From Termitomyces sp. T153 (lineage: Eukaryota > Basidiomycota > Agaricomycetes > Agaricales > Lyophyllaceae), in NCBI GenBank assembly GCA_018296165.2, contig JACKQL020000018.1:434001-498000 (forward strand): 64,000 bases of DNA. The letters are read 5' to 3'. Each line of letters opens with the position of its first letter. Positions within the stretch are counted from its first letter, which is position 1. Positions 11,501 through 22,200 of the stretch are shown one piece after another. Position numbers and translations under genes: made by a program. The notes below the pieces were generated by a model. That model did no database searches and was not told the origin of the DNA. It saw only the letters and a list, made by a program, of their open reading frames with translations.

Positions 11501-14500
11501 CCATCTCGCCCGACTACCTCACGCCCACAGACCCGACGCTCATCCAGAAACGCGCAGACATCATCCATACGGCTGCGACGCTGCTTGAAAAGTGTCAGCT
11601 GGTCAAGTACGAGCGCGCAACGGGGCGATTCCAGAGTCTCGAGCTGGGCCGTATCGCGAGCCATTACTATGTGGGGTATGAGAGTATGAGGGTGTATAAT
11701 GGACATTTGAGGCCGACGATGGGCGTATTGGAGCTGTGTAGGGTGTTTGCGCTTAGTGCGGAGTTTAGGCTGTTGCCGGTGAGTGGTTGTTGAGATTTTT
11801 GGGCGGCTGTCGAGGAGAGGCTGATTGGGTTGGTTGGTTCCTGTAGGTGAGGCAGGAGGAGAAGATGGAACTCGCAAAGTTGATCGAGAGGGTGCCGATT
11901 CCGGTTAAGGAGAGCGTGGAGGAGCCGGCGGCGAAGATTAATGTGTTGCTTCAGGCGTATATCTCGCGGCTCAAGCTCGATGGTACTTTTGGGTTGTCTT
12001 CATATCTTGTTTGGTGCTAATCAGTGCAAACTAGGCTTCGTACTCCTCGCGGATATGGTGTTCATACAACAGTCTGCTGGCCGGTGAGCGGTCTGTTTTT
12101 CTTTGGGGAGGGTTGTACTCATCACACGCAGTATCTTACGTGCAATTTTCGAGATTTGTCTGAAGAGAGGATGGGCGGTCCCTGCCAAAGCCGCACTGGA
12201 CCTGTGTAAAATGGTCGAGAAGCGGATGTACGTGTGCCAGCTTTTGACGTTGCTTTTGCTAATTTACGTCGGCAGGTGGGGATCGATGACGCCCCTGAGG
12301 CAGTTCAAGGGTGTTCCGGCTGATGTTGTGAGGAAGGCGGAGGGGAAACAATTCGTGTGTCTTTCTTTCTTCGTTGTTGACTATGTGTGGCTGATGAGAG
12401 CATGGTGCAGCCGTGGTTCAGATACTTTGACCTTAGTCCGCCTGAGATTGCAGAGTTGATTGGGATTCCGAATGCTGGGCGTTTGGTGCATCGTCTTGTG
12501 CATAATTTCCCCAAGTTGCAGTATGTCTTTCTTTTTTTGATGGTGTGGCGTAGCTGGTGATCGAATGGCGATTTAGGCTCCAGGCTCAAGTACAGCCGAT
12601 TACGCGGTCACTCCTCCGTGTCGATCTTTCGATTATCCCTGATTTCCGATGGGACGAGAAAATACATGGTTCCGCAGAAACATTCCATATTCTAGTCGAA
12701 GACGTGGACGGTGAGATTATTCTTTTCCACGATACTTTTGTGCTTCGCCAGAAATATGCCGAGGACGAGCACAATGTGACGATCACAGTCCCGATGTTCG
12801 AGCCCGTCCCTCCAAACTACTATATCTCCCTCATCTCCGACCGCTGGCTACACTCTCAGACACGTCTCCCCATCTCATTTAAGCACCTCATCCTCCCCGA
12901 AAAATTCCCGCCCCCAACGCCCCTTCTCGATCTCCAAGCCCTCCCGCTCTCCGCGCTGCATAACAAAGAGTTCGAGGAGATCTACGCGTCGACGATCCAG
13001 ACATTCAATAAGATCCAGACGCAGGTGTTCCAGGCGCTGTATACGTCCGACGAAAATGTGTTCATTGGCGCACCGACGGGCAGCGGGAAGACGATCTGTG
13101 CGGAGTTTGCGCTGCTGAGGCTGTGGAGTAAGAAGGAGCAGCCGAGGGCGGTGTGTATTGAGCCGTATCAAGAGATGGTAGATCAGAGAGTGGCGGAGTG
13201 GAGAGAGAAGTTTGCGAGGGCACAGGGGGGGAAGGAGATTGTGAGTTTGACGGGCGAGACGAGCGCGGATTTGAGGTTGTTGGAGAAGGGGGATGTGATT
13301 GTTTGTACGCCTTCGCAGGTTCGTTGATTTTCTTTGGGGTTTGGAGATGTGCTAATTAGGAAAATAGTGGGATGTCATTTCGAGACGGTGGCGCCAGCGC
13401 AAGAATGTGCAGAATATCGGCCTGTTGATTGCGGATGAGGTTCAGCTTGTGGGTGGAGAGGTTGGACCGACATATGAAGTCGTTATTTCGCGCACGAGGT
13501 ATGTTTCTGCGCAGACGGAGATCAAGACTCGGATTGTGGCTTGTGGTGTGTCGTTGGCGAATGCGCGGGATCTGGGAGAGTGGATGGGTGTGCCTTCGCA
13601 TGCTATCTTCAATTTCTCACCAAGGTATGGGCTTGCTCGTCTTTTGTCTCTGTGTGGCTCAATGGGTTGTAGTGCCCGACCACTGGATATGGATATCCAC
13701 CTACAATCCTTCACCATCCCGCACTTCCCATCGCTCATGATTGCAATGTCAAAGCCTGCGTACCTTGCTATAGTGGAATATTCACCCACGAAACCCGTCA
13801 TCATCTTCGTTCCCTCTCGTCGGCAGTGCCGTCTCACTGTTGACGACATGCTAACTCACTGCGCGGCTGATGATAAACCTGACCGGTTCTTGAATATCGA
13901 GCTCGAGGACCTTCAACCTCATCTGGACCATATTCGCGATCCTGGATTGGCGGAGACGCTTAAGCATGGTATTGGGTATTTCCATGAGGCTTTGGACAAG
14001 CAGGACAAGCGTATCGTTCAGCGTTTGTTTGATTCGGGTGCCATTCAGGTTCTTGTGGCATCAAAGGTGCGTTGAACTCATCGCACTTTCTTTTTAGGGA
14101 ATGACATTTCGTTAGGATACCGCCTGGAGTCTTCCCGTCGCAAGCTACATGGTCATCATCATGGGAGTTCAGTTCTACGAAGGCAAGGAGCACAGGTACA
14201 TTGATTATCCTGTCATGGATGTGCTACAGATGATGGGCCACGCATGTCGGCCAAGAGAGGACGAGCGGAGCCGTTGCGTGCTCATGTGTCAACAGACGAG
14301 GAAGGACTTTTACAAAAAGTTCTTGGCTGAAGGCTTGCCGATTGAGTCTCATCTTCCAACTCACCTCCTGCACGATTACTTCCTTGCTGAGATTGCTGTC
14401 AAGACGATCGAAAATAAACAGGATGCGATGGTAGGCGCCATGTCTGGTCTTTTTGTTGCTATCCTCACTTGGTATCGTACAGGATATCTTGACCTGGACA

Positions 14501-15889
14501 TACTTCTACAGGCGGATGACACAGAATCCGAACTACTACAACCTCCATAATGTCAGCCATCAGCATCTTTCGGATCACCTGTCGGAACTAGTTGAGAATA
14601 CCCTGACTGACTTGGTCAATTCAAAATGTATCACTATCGGTGAGTTTGCGAGTTTTCGCTTCTGGCAGAGGCTCATTATTTTGACAGAGGACGAAATGGA
14701 CGTGTCGCCTCTCAATCTTGGCATGATCGCGGCGTACTACAACATTTCATGTGAGTTTATCACAAAAGTGCCAAAATTTCTTTTACTCATGATGGTTTGG
14801 TTACCAGATGTCACGGTTGAGGTCTACACGTTGTCGTTGAAGGAGCGCACGAAATTGAAGGGTCTCTTGGAGGTCGTCTCCTCGTCAGCCGAATTTGAAA
14901 CAATTCCCATTCGCAAGCACGAAGAGTCGTTACTTCGTCGAATCTATGATCGTGTCCCTGTCAAGCTGGACCGCGCCGACTTCGAAGCACCCCACTTCAA
15001 GACATTCCTCCTCCTTCAAGCGCATTTCTCACGACTTCAACTCCCTCCTGATCTTGCTGCCGATCAGGTCCTCGTGCTAGAGAAGGTTCTCAACCTCCTC
15101 TCTGCCTGTGTGGACGTCATGTCCTCTAATGCTTGGTTGAATGCCTTGGGTGCCATGGATCTGTCTCAGATGTGTGTCCAGGCTATGTGGGAAACTGATT
15201 CGCCCTTGAAACAAATTCCTCACTTCGAGCCCGAGGTAAATTCCCGCCCGTCAACATGCAGTCAATTATCTGACTCTATTATCCTTAGGTCGTCAAGCGT
15301 TGCAAAGATGCTGGTATCGAGTCAGTGTACGACGTCATGGAGATGGAGGACGACAAACGGAACGAGCTCCTGCAAATGACCCCAGTGCAGATGTAAGCCC
15401 TTGTTTATACAGACTGTTCCACCGCTCTTCACTAATTTGATTTTTATTAGGCGGGATGTCGCGATGTTTGTTAACTCATACCCTACACTCGATGTTACAC
15501 ACGAACTCGTAAAGGGAGAGTACACTGCCGGCGCCCCTATCTTCCTCCAAGTCGCCCTCTCGAAGGACGTGGACGAGGATGATGCTGAGGGTGACGATCA
15601 AAATGTTGTCGCTCCCTTCTATCCTTCCAAGAAAATGGCCAACTGGTGGCTTGTCGTCGGTGACTCGAATAGTCGTCAGCTTCTTGTCATCAAACGTGTC
15701 ACCGTCAACAAGAACCTCTCTGTTAAGCTGGAGTTCACACTACCGAAGGGTACCCACTCACTCAAGCTCTACGTTATCTGTGATTCATACATTGGTGCTG
15801 ACCATGATATTGCGCTCGACCCGATCGAAGTTGCAGAGGGTGAAGACAGCGATAGCGACGAAGACATGGAGAGTGACGACGATGAATAG
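8544..15889 (+). CDS. BRR2: Pre-mRNA-splicing helicase BRR2 (U5 snRNP 200 kDa)
   Basis: Seventeen exons: 8544-10115, 10167-11416, 11466-11778, 11847-11982, 12035-12083, 12132-12227, 12276-12354, 12411-12520, 12577-13318, 13368-13624, 13673-14066, 14116-14430, 14483-14639, 14688-14750, 14808-15235, 15289-15392 and 15451-15889. The product is 2167 aa, close to yeast (2163) and human (2136). BRR2 is the Ski2-like ATPase that unwinds U4/U6 during spliceosome activation in the nucleus. It has the two-cassette layout. The N-terminal cassette has APTGAGK (518-524), DEIH (631-634), SAT, and a LGRAGRP motif VI, followed by a Sec63 unit. The C-terminal cassette has GAPTGSGKT (1366-1374) and GHACRP, then a second Sec63 unit. 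An acidic tail ends the protein. In the C-terminal cassette motif II is DEVQ (1472-1475) and motif III is GVS, which fits its known role as a regulatory pseudo-helicase. Intron 1 is 51 nt and has no in-frame stop. Confidence 0.97.
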
Positions 15890-16514
15890 AACTTTTTCGA
15901 TATTTTACTGATTATTGATTGTACTACACACGTATCTGTATTTTTATATGCTTTCTCTAACTTGATACCGAGTCCCCAGCGCCTACCGCTCGTATTTAAG
16001 CACCCCAGACCGTCTTGCGTACTTTTATGAGATGAAAAATAAGCCATTCTTTATCTACCATCCCTTCAAGATGATGCTCAACTTTAAGCATGATTCGCGA
16101 ATGAGTACTCATCAGCAATCAATATTAATCAATATACACTTGATAGTTAGTTCTTTGCCAAACTCGAAGCACACGCGGTCAATCGAGACACCAGTTGCCT
16201 GTAAGAAGTCAGGATACTATCCACCTATATACACCGGAAGCGGAACTCGGGATACCCTCAGCTGTTCAATGATCATACCCAGGTGTGTCCCCCCTCTTTA
16301 TGATGCACACAATTGCACGTACCGACATAGAGTCGGTTCTGTATCTAACAATCTGCCAGCTTATGAGGCGAAGGCACAATTCAAATTCTTCTCTCCTCAC
16401 TGACTTTGTATGGGTGGCACTTACAAAGAAGGACCAGATGCTTAAGGATAGGGGCAGAAGAGGAGCACGTTACGAGCTTGCATTGAGGGTCACTGGACAA
16501 TAAAGACACAATTT
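15890..16514. other. Intergenic region, convergent gene ends
   Basis: The 3' ends of BRR2 (+) and the DNA glycosylase (-) face each other here. AT-rich stretches may hold the polyadenylation signals. A weak open frame at 16032-16403 has no recognisable family. Nothing else is seen. Confidence 0.5.
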
Positions 16515-17856
16515 CTACGAATTTGGCGCAGTGATCGTTGCCAGTGTGTCCGTCATTAATTCACCTCTCTTGACCTGATTCAGGATCTCTCTGAAGCTTG
16601 CGAAAAGCGCAATTTTTGCGGCTTTCTGTTGCACTTCCGTCAGAAAGAGTATTTCACGAGCAAGTAAGCGCCGAGCGTCGACCTGAGGTTTAACGACCCG
16701 TGCTGAAGGACTTGGAAGAGCATAGAATAGAGTTTCGACTGGAAGTATCATTCAGATCGGTTAGGGGTGAGTTTTTTCCTCCACTTTACTTGTATCTGAT
16801 ACACAATCCGAAGCGCCAACATGTACCATTTTGTAGGCCTGTAGTCCGGGTGTAAATTTTTTGCCTTTGAATTGAGGTGTCTGCATTCTCGGCGTTGCAA
16901 GCATGAGATTGATTTTATAGACAAAATTATAGACAAAAAATGACTAACGGTCGAAAACGTGAGCTGGCTTTGAAACACACGTGCAATATTCAGTCCAAGG
17001 AAGCACAGAATTCGGGGGCGATATCGCGTAACTTTAGCAAGCAGGGTTGGTACACTGGCCGCCTGCTCCTCAGAAGAGAGCTCGTTTTGCTGCATATGAG
17101 TTGATTGATATCTATCTCTAATAGAGTGAAAGTTCTCATACTTCGGCTGTAGGACGTTCGACAAGGTTTGTCTGACATTTGTCAAACTCTATCTTCCACA
17201 AAGATGATAGAAGAGCTTACCAGCCCTATTGAGAAGCGTTCAGGCAGCGTGTGATCTTCTTCTGGAAAAAGCTTGTCGGGTGTAAAACCTCAAAATACCA
17301 CAAGTTGATGAAAGAAATACATAAATTATGAAGTGAAGCCAATCACCTGCCTGGTATAAACAATCCCAGAAGTGATTTGAGTGATGGCCATAATGGTGTC
17401 CTATCTCTGCAGATTTTCCTCCCGGGCTGCGGAGAGGATTAAGTAAACATCAGAGGGTGAACAAAATGAGATTACTTAATGCCACAAAAAATGACTAACA
17501 AGTGGAAATCTAGGTAAGAAGGCATTGGTTTTGATGTGATACCTCTCACTATCAAGATTTTCGCTGAGAATGTCCGGTAGACCTTGAAGGTGGGCGTACA
17601 CCTCTGGATCTGCATATCCACGGGCGCGTTTTCTTTTCGGAGATGATCCCGGAGTATCTCCAGGCGCCTGCAAGCCCTCTATGTCAAATTGTTCGTTGTA
17701 GGCCGGAGCTAAAGTAGATGACTGAAGACTGCGCTTCGAAGGTCTTGACAAGGCACTCAGCCCTGAAGATGTATCAAATTTGCGAGGACTCGGCGCATAT
17801 GTGAAGGCTACAAGAGATCTTTGAAAATTAACTAGTTCGTCGGACTCTGAGACCAT
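16515..17856 (-). CDS. TDG: G/T-U mismatch-specific DNA glycosylase (TDG/MUG, Thp1-like)
   Basis: Eight exons on the minus strand: 17856-17550, 17509-17476, 17426-17347, 17288-17221, 17171-17142, 17089-16949, 16880-16805 and 16738-16515, giving 319 aa. TDG/MUG enzymes remove uracil or thymine opposite guanine in nuclear base-excision repair. Catalytic motif 1, GINPG (about 112-116), is rebuilt exactly across the second intron and is followed by GHHYG and SNHFW. DDE-like EEDHTLPERF, LTNLVERPT and the second motif LPSPSAR follow in the family order. The N-terminus (about 100 aa) is poorly conserved and contains a basic PKRKRAR stretch that could be a nuclear signal. The start is the first ATG of the open exon and is the least certain point. 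All eight exons join in frame. Confidence 0.88.
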
Positions 17857-18570
17857 AGCTCCGAATGAGTCTTTTAAGATGGAAAAAGAAGTATAGTATG
17901 GAATTCAAAGACTCTTAGAGGGTTGGATGTTACGTAAGGTTATCAAAGGACCGACATTTTCTCCGAGTTCCGACCAAGTACGCGAGAAGTACGCAACAGC
18001 TCCGACGTCCGTATCCATTGTGCACTGTGCCTGTGATCGCATTGGTAGCGACCATGATACTAATAGTAACGACACATTGGTGTACATAGGTTTGTTGCTG
18101 TCTTTTGGGGAAAGGGACCCATAAGGTTCCTTCGCTCGAAACCTATCCCGAATCTGCGGACTCTGAAGGGTTCGTGGTGAGCGATAGGGCGGATGGGCCG
18201 AGCAGTGCGCCGGGAAGCTGTTTGGATCGGAGGCTTGTGACTCGGTCTGTTAATTCTAGTCTGTCCATTTGACAGCGCGTCTAGAGCTGGTGGCGAGCAG
18301 TGAAGATCGATGCTCGCTTCCAGCTGCTTATTCAGCGCAGAGACACGTCGACCCTTTCCTCGGATCACCGTCATGTTATATTTGTAACTTCACAAAAGGT
18401 ATTGATGAATTTACAGATTCGCAAGTGAGCACCACTTGACTTCATGATCAAAAGTCCATTTAGTGCCCCAAACACCAAGTCGTTGGCCAGCTCGTCGATC
18501 TTTGAGGTCTGTCAGTCAACTCTCACCAATCGAACTTCGAGTCCTAACCAAATTCTTTCTACTCTCATAT
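17857..18570. other. Region between glycosylase and AAA gene, possible small gene
   Basis: On the minus strand two open stretches, 18374-18060 (104 codons, ATG start, Arg-rich) and 18087-17905 (60 codons), overlap slightly and might be exons of one small gene. No family was recognised and no convincing junction was found. CpG content is normal, as for genes. Confidence 0.25.
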
Positions 18571-19185
18571 CTAGCACCTCAGCAAACCGAGTACCCATAC
18601 AACTCTCTCCTCTTGAGATCTCATGTCTTGTCCGATTATTCGAAAATTGATGCCTAGCCTCTGAAGCTCCGTTTTGAAAACACCGAAATACTGATTTTGT
18701 TTCTCTATGAGACGAACGCCGTCATCCACCAACCATTCAGGTATAGGCGCAAGCAATAAGAACGTCGACTGCCGGTATACTTCAAGGGCGGCCTGGAACA
18801 TAGGAGAATTTACCAGAAAATTGCGTCGTATGCGGGCTTCTTCGGCAGTGTTTGAAGTAAGCACTGCGTAAACGATCGGGTCCACAGCTGATCTATCACA
18901 TATCTGTATAGGACATTCTCGGCCTTCCTTTTCTCGTTCCAATTGCGCAACTAGTATGGCGTGTTGCATTTTGAGTGAATTCACATCATCGCGACTAAAT
19001 CCTTGAGTCATCATGATGTTTCGCGCAACCTCTTTGACCACCGCTGGGAAGTTTAAGCCCAGCTTGAGTGCGAGTGCACCCACGAGAGTGGTTTTGCCTG
19101 TCGACTTCTTCGGGTGTCAGGAAGGGATAAACCTTGGGGTATCACTGCTCACCGAAGGTCCAACAATGTATACTTTTCTGTTCAT
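18571..19185 (-). CDS. P-loop AAA protein, NadR/Ttd14-like
   Basis: Two exons (19185-19153 and 19104-18571) give 188 aa. The 48-nt intron splits the P-loop: exon 1 ends ...VYIVGPS and exon 2 begins STGKTTLVGAL, so the Walker A GPSSTGKTT exists only after splicing. ICDRSAVDPIVYA is a likely Walker B/substrate region, and a C-terminal QNQYFGVF..L..LGI stretch follows. This arrangement matches the AAA_28 (NadR/Ttd14) family of small nucleotide or phosphoinositide-related kinases/GTPases. The substrate is unknown. The gene is divergent from the RdRP-helicase gene, with 91 bp between start codons, so co-regulation is possible. The C-terminal end (QEERVVWVLGLL) reads to a stop without needing another intron. 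Confidence 0.75.
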
Positions 19186-19276
19186 TGATCGTGGAGGAAA
19201 GGAGGTGATGTGGTAAAATTAGGTTCAGGGAAGTGTCCGAGAGTTCTCAGGATCACAACGCTTCTTTTCAACCACG
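19186..19276. promoter_or_regulatory. Compact bidirectional promoter region
   Basis: Only 91 bp separate the ATG of the AAA gene (minus, 19185) from the ATG of the RdRP-helicase gene (plus, 19277). Both 5' untranslated regions and the core promoters must lie here or inside the opposite gene. No TATA box was recognised. This is inferred from the positions of the start codons. Confidence 0.5.
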
Positions 19277-22200
19277 ATGGCACCGTATGTCTTACAAGAA
19301 AATCCGACCAAAAGCGATACCGCCTGGGTTTTCACAGTTCCTGAGAATGCTTTGCGCAGCCGACTGAACCACGGGAAACTCATCACTTTTTCCGCAGAAA
19401 AGCTCACACTACAGATCGCCAAGTTTCCTGAAAATCGGATTTTACGAGGAGATGACCCGTCTAAGTTTATCCTGCTTTCGTTTGGGAATCTCCGATTTCC
19501 CGATTCTTCCATCCGTGAGGGAGGCGAATACATTGAACGACTACTCACGACAGGACTGTTCCTAAACGGCGTACAGTATCGCTTCTATCATCACAGCAAC
19601 AGCCAGCTTGTATGTCTCGTTTGAATCACGATAATGTTTTTAATCTTAACATTACATAGAGAGGTAGATCTTGCTTCGTGCGAGAGGCTACAACGGATAA
19701 GGAACTCGACGATCGAATCTACGCGTTAGGAGACTATGGAAAGATCATGAACGTTGCGAAACGTAGGTGGATCTGCACTTGACATTGTTAATTTTCTTGA
19801 CTATTGCTCAGGTGCAAAGCGAATTGGTCTTTTGTTCTCGGAGGCACAGTTGGACTGGCAATTGGAACCCAAATACATTGCAGACATCCCTGATATTAAA
19901 TCAGGTGATGAAATATTCTCCGACGGATGTGGGTTGATGTCAAAACACTTTGCGGTCCAAGTCAGCAGGAAGAAAAAAATCATTTTCAGGGGTGTGAGGT
20001 ATACACCCTCAGTTTTCCAAATCCGGTACGAGATTCTGTTGCTCCATCGGTCGGTCTGAGGTCTGATTGACTGCCAGTTATCTGGGATACAAAGGCGTTT
20101 TGATGTTGCATCCAGATCTTGATAAAGAGAAGAAGCACCTCGTGCAATTTCGAAAGAGCATGAAGAAGTTCTCGACAACCAGTGACATCACGTTCTCATT
20201 GGTCAACTATTCTAAGCCGTATACGTTTGGGCGTCTTAACAACGATGTTATTGTTCTCCTATCCAGTCTCGGTATCACGAACGAGAAATTACGGTCAAAG
20301 CAGCAAGAGTACTTTGAATGGATCAGACAAGCGTCGATGGATCCCGTTAAGGCAATTGATTTTCTGTCCGCGGTTGGAGACTACGAACTCGCTGAGAAGG
20401 TCCTTCTAAATGGTTTGGATGATCCAGATATATCCAAAAAAGTTCGAAAACGACAAGTCGACGAAACAGCGAAGTTCAAAAATGAAAAAGGTCGGTCAAA
20501 GGCTCCAATCTTTGTTCGGAATTCGCGAAGACTGTTCGGAGTTTGCGATCCTTACCAAGTGCTGAAGGAGGGGCAGATACACATTCGTATTATGACGGCT
20601 CGCGCAGGCCCTTCCACTCCGATCCATGGTGATGTGATAGTAGTACGCAACCCATGCCTTCATCCTGGTACGTGTCTTGAGCACTGTACAGTTACAGAAT
20701 AGCTCATATGATGTAGGTGACTGTCTGAAGTTGAGGGCAGTGCATCATGAAAAGCTAGCGCACTTGGTAGATTGTGTCGTCTTCGCGACTGTCGCGCGAC
20801 CCGGGCACCATTCTGCGCCGTCAATGAGCAGTGGTGGGGATCTTGACGGTACGCAAATGCCGATCTGTTTATTCTCACAACATTTGAGGGTTATCCAGGT
20901 GACGAGTACTTTGTATTCTGGGACAAAGATATAGTACCCAATACAGTTGTACAGGTGAGTTACGTGCAATCATCAACTAGCGTTCGCTCGACTTATATTT
21001 CGTTCCAGTCGTATGATTATCCGGGAAACAAGGAACACATAAGTAAGACGATCAGTCGGGCTCATCTTGCTAAGCATTTTGCTTTCTATAGTGGGTAAGT
21101 GCTGAATGTTTAGATGCTTCTCAGTTGACACTGTTCTATGTAGTGCTGGTGTAGCGAGAGTATCGTCTCTGCATGCAAAATGGGTTCGCGCCAGTCCCTT
21201 GGGCGCTTTGTCACCTGAATGCCAGGAACTGAATGCGCTCCACTCCCAGTCAGTCGACGGAGCGCAGGTCAGGATTCCGGACCGGTTGACAAATCCGCCA
21301 GAGCGGACAGACAGTGAACCCTACATTCTAGACGTTTTGGAGGCGGATAGAAAGGCCTTTGCTGATGAGTTCCTTCTCGCTGACACTATGCCTCTCAGGG
21401 ACACAGTAGCAATAATGGACAGCGAGGGAGCAAGAGATCTCCTTGTCGCACTACTTCAAAGCCAGCAGAGCGCCGTGTCAGAGTACGAGCTCTTCAACCT
21501 TGCCCTTCTTGTTGCACGCAAACATGATGTGGACATCACGCAGTATCTGAATCACTTGAATATGTCTGCTCTCAGTGCTCAGGAGAAGCATGCGTTTGGC
21601 TTGACTCTTAATCTGTCTACCAATTATTACCCCGATATCTGGAACTCTTTGATCCGTTCCGATATACTCACTCCGCAGGATCTATATCACAGGACATTAG
21701 GTCGTCCTTTCTCGATACAGAGGTTATACTCTTCAAAGACACAGGGATTGACTACCTTTTTTGAATTCCTTCGAATGGGCACTCAAGAGTACACGAGGAA
21801 ACTGTTGGTTTTCAAGGTCAGATTGTATCCTGGTTGGAATAGAAAGTGACTGATTAGTGAGCAGACTGAAGAGCGATTTGCGATTGGGATCTTCATGAAG
21901 GGAGATATAGTATGGGGGGAGGACCCCGATGTCGACGAGAATGTTGTAGTTTGTGCTTTCATGCCGAACACCGATCAAGCACTTTCTGGATACAAGCCTT
22001 GTACCATTGGATATCGCCTCCATATGAGTGATACTCATTTCCAGCTCTACAACAAACACGTCGGTGATACATTTATCTTCATCAACCGTCGCCCACTTGG
22101 AAGTGGCTTTGAAGTTGCTACCAGTATCGCATTGCAGAAAATTTCAGCTTTTGTGCAAAGAGTACGGTAAATTTTCTTCTTTGACCAATGTTGATTGATC

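Noticed and set aside
9387..11504. Long minus-strand open frames opposite BRR2 (254 and 447 codons)
   Set aside because: They are antisense shadows of GC-rich BRR2 exons, with Arg/His/Pro-rich low-complexity composition and no motifs.
18060..18374. Possible small mitochondrial protein gene on the minus strand
   Set aside because: An NLMGP-like word resembles some mitochondrial proteins, but the following residues do not fit and no consistent splicing was found, so no name is given.
22162..22170. Stop codon ending an open frame in the RdRP gene, suggesting the gene ends there
   Set aside because: A GT donor at 22162 and acceptor at 22215 restore the frame and the downstream exons continue in phase to the helicase.
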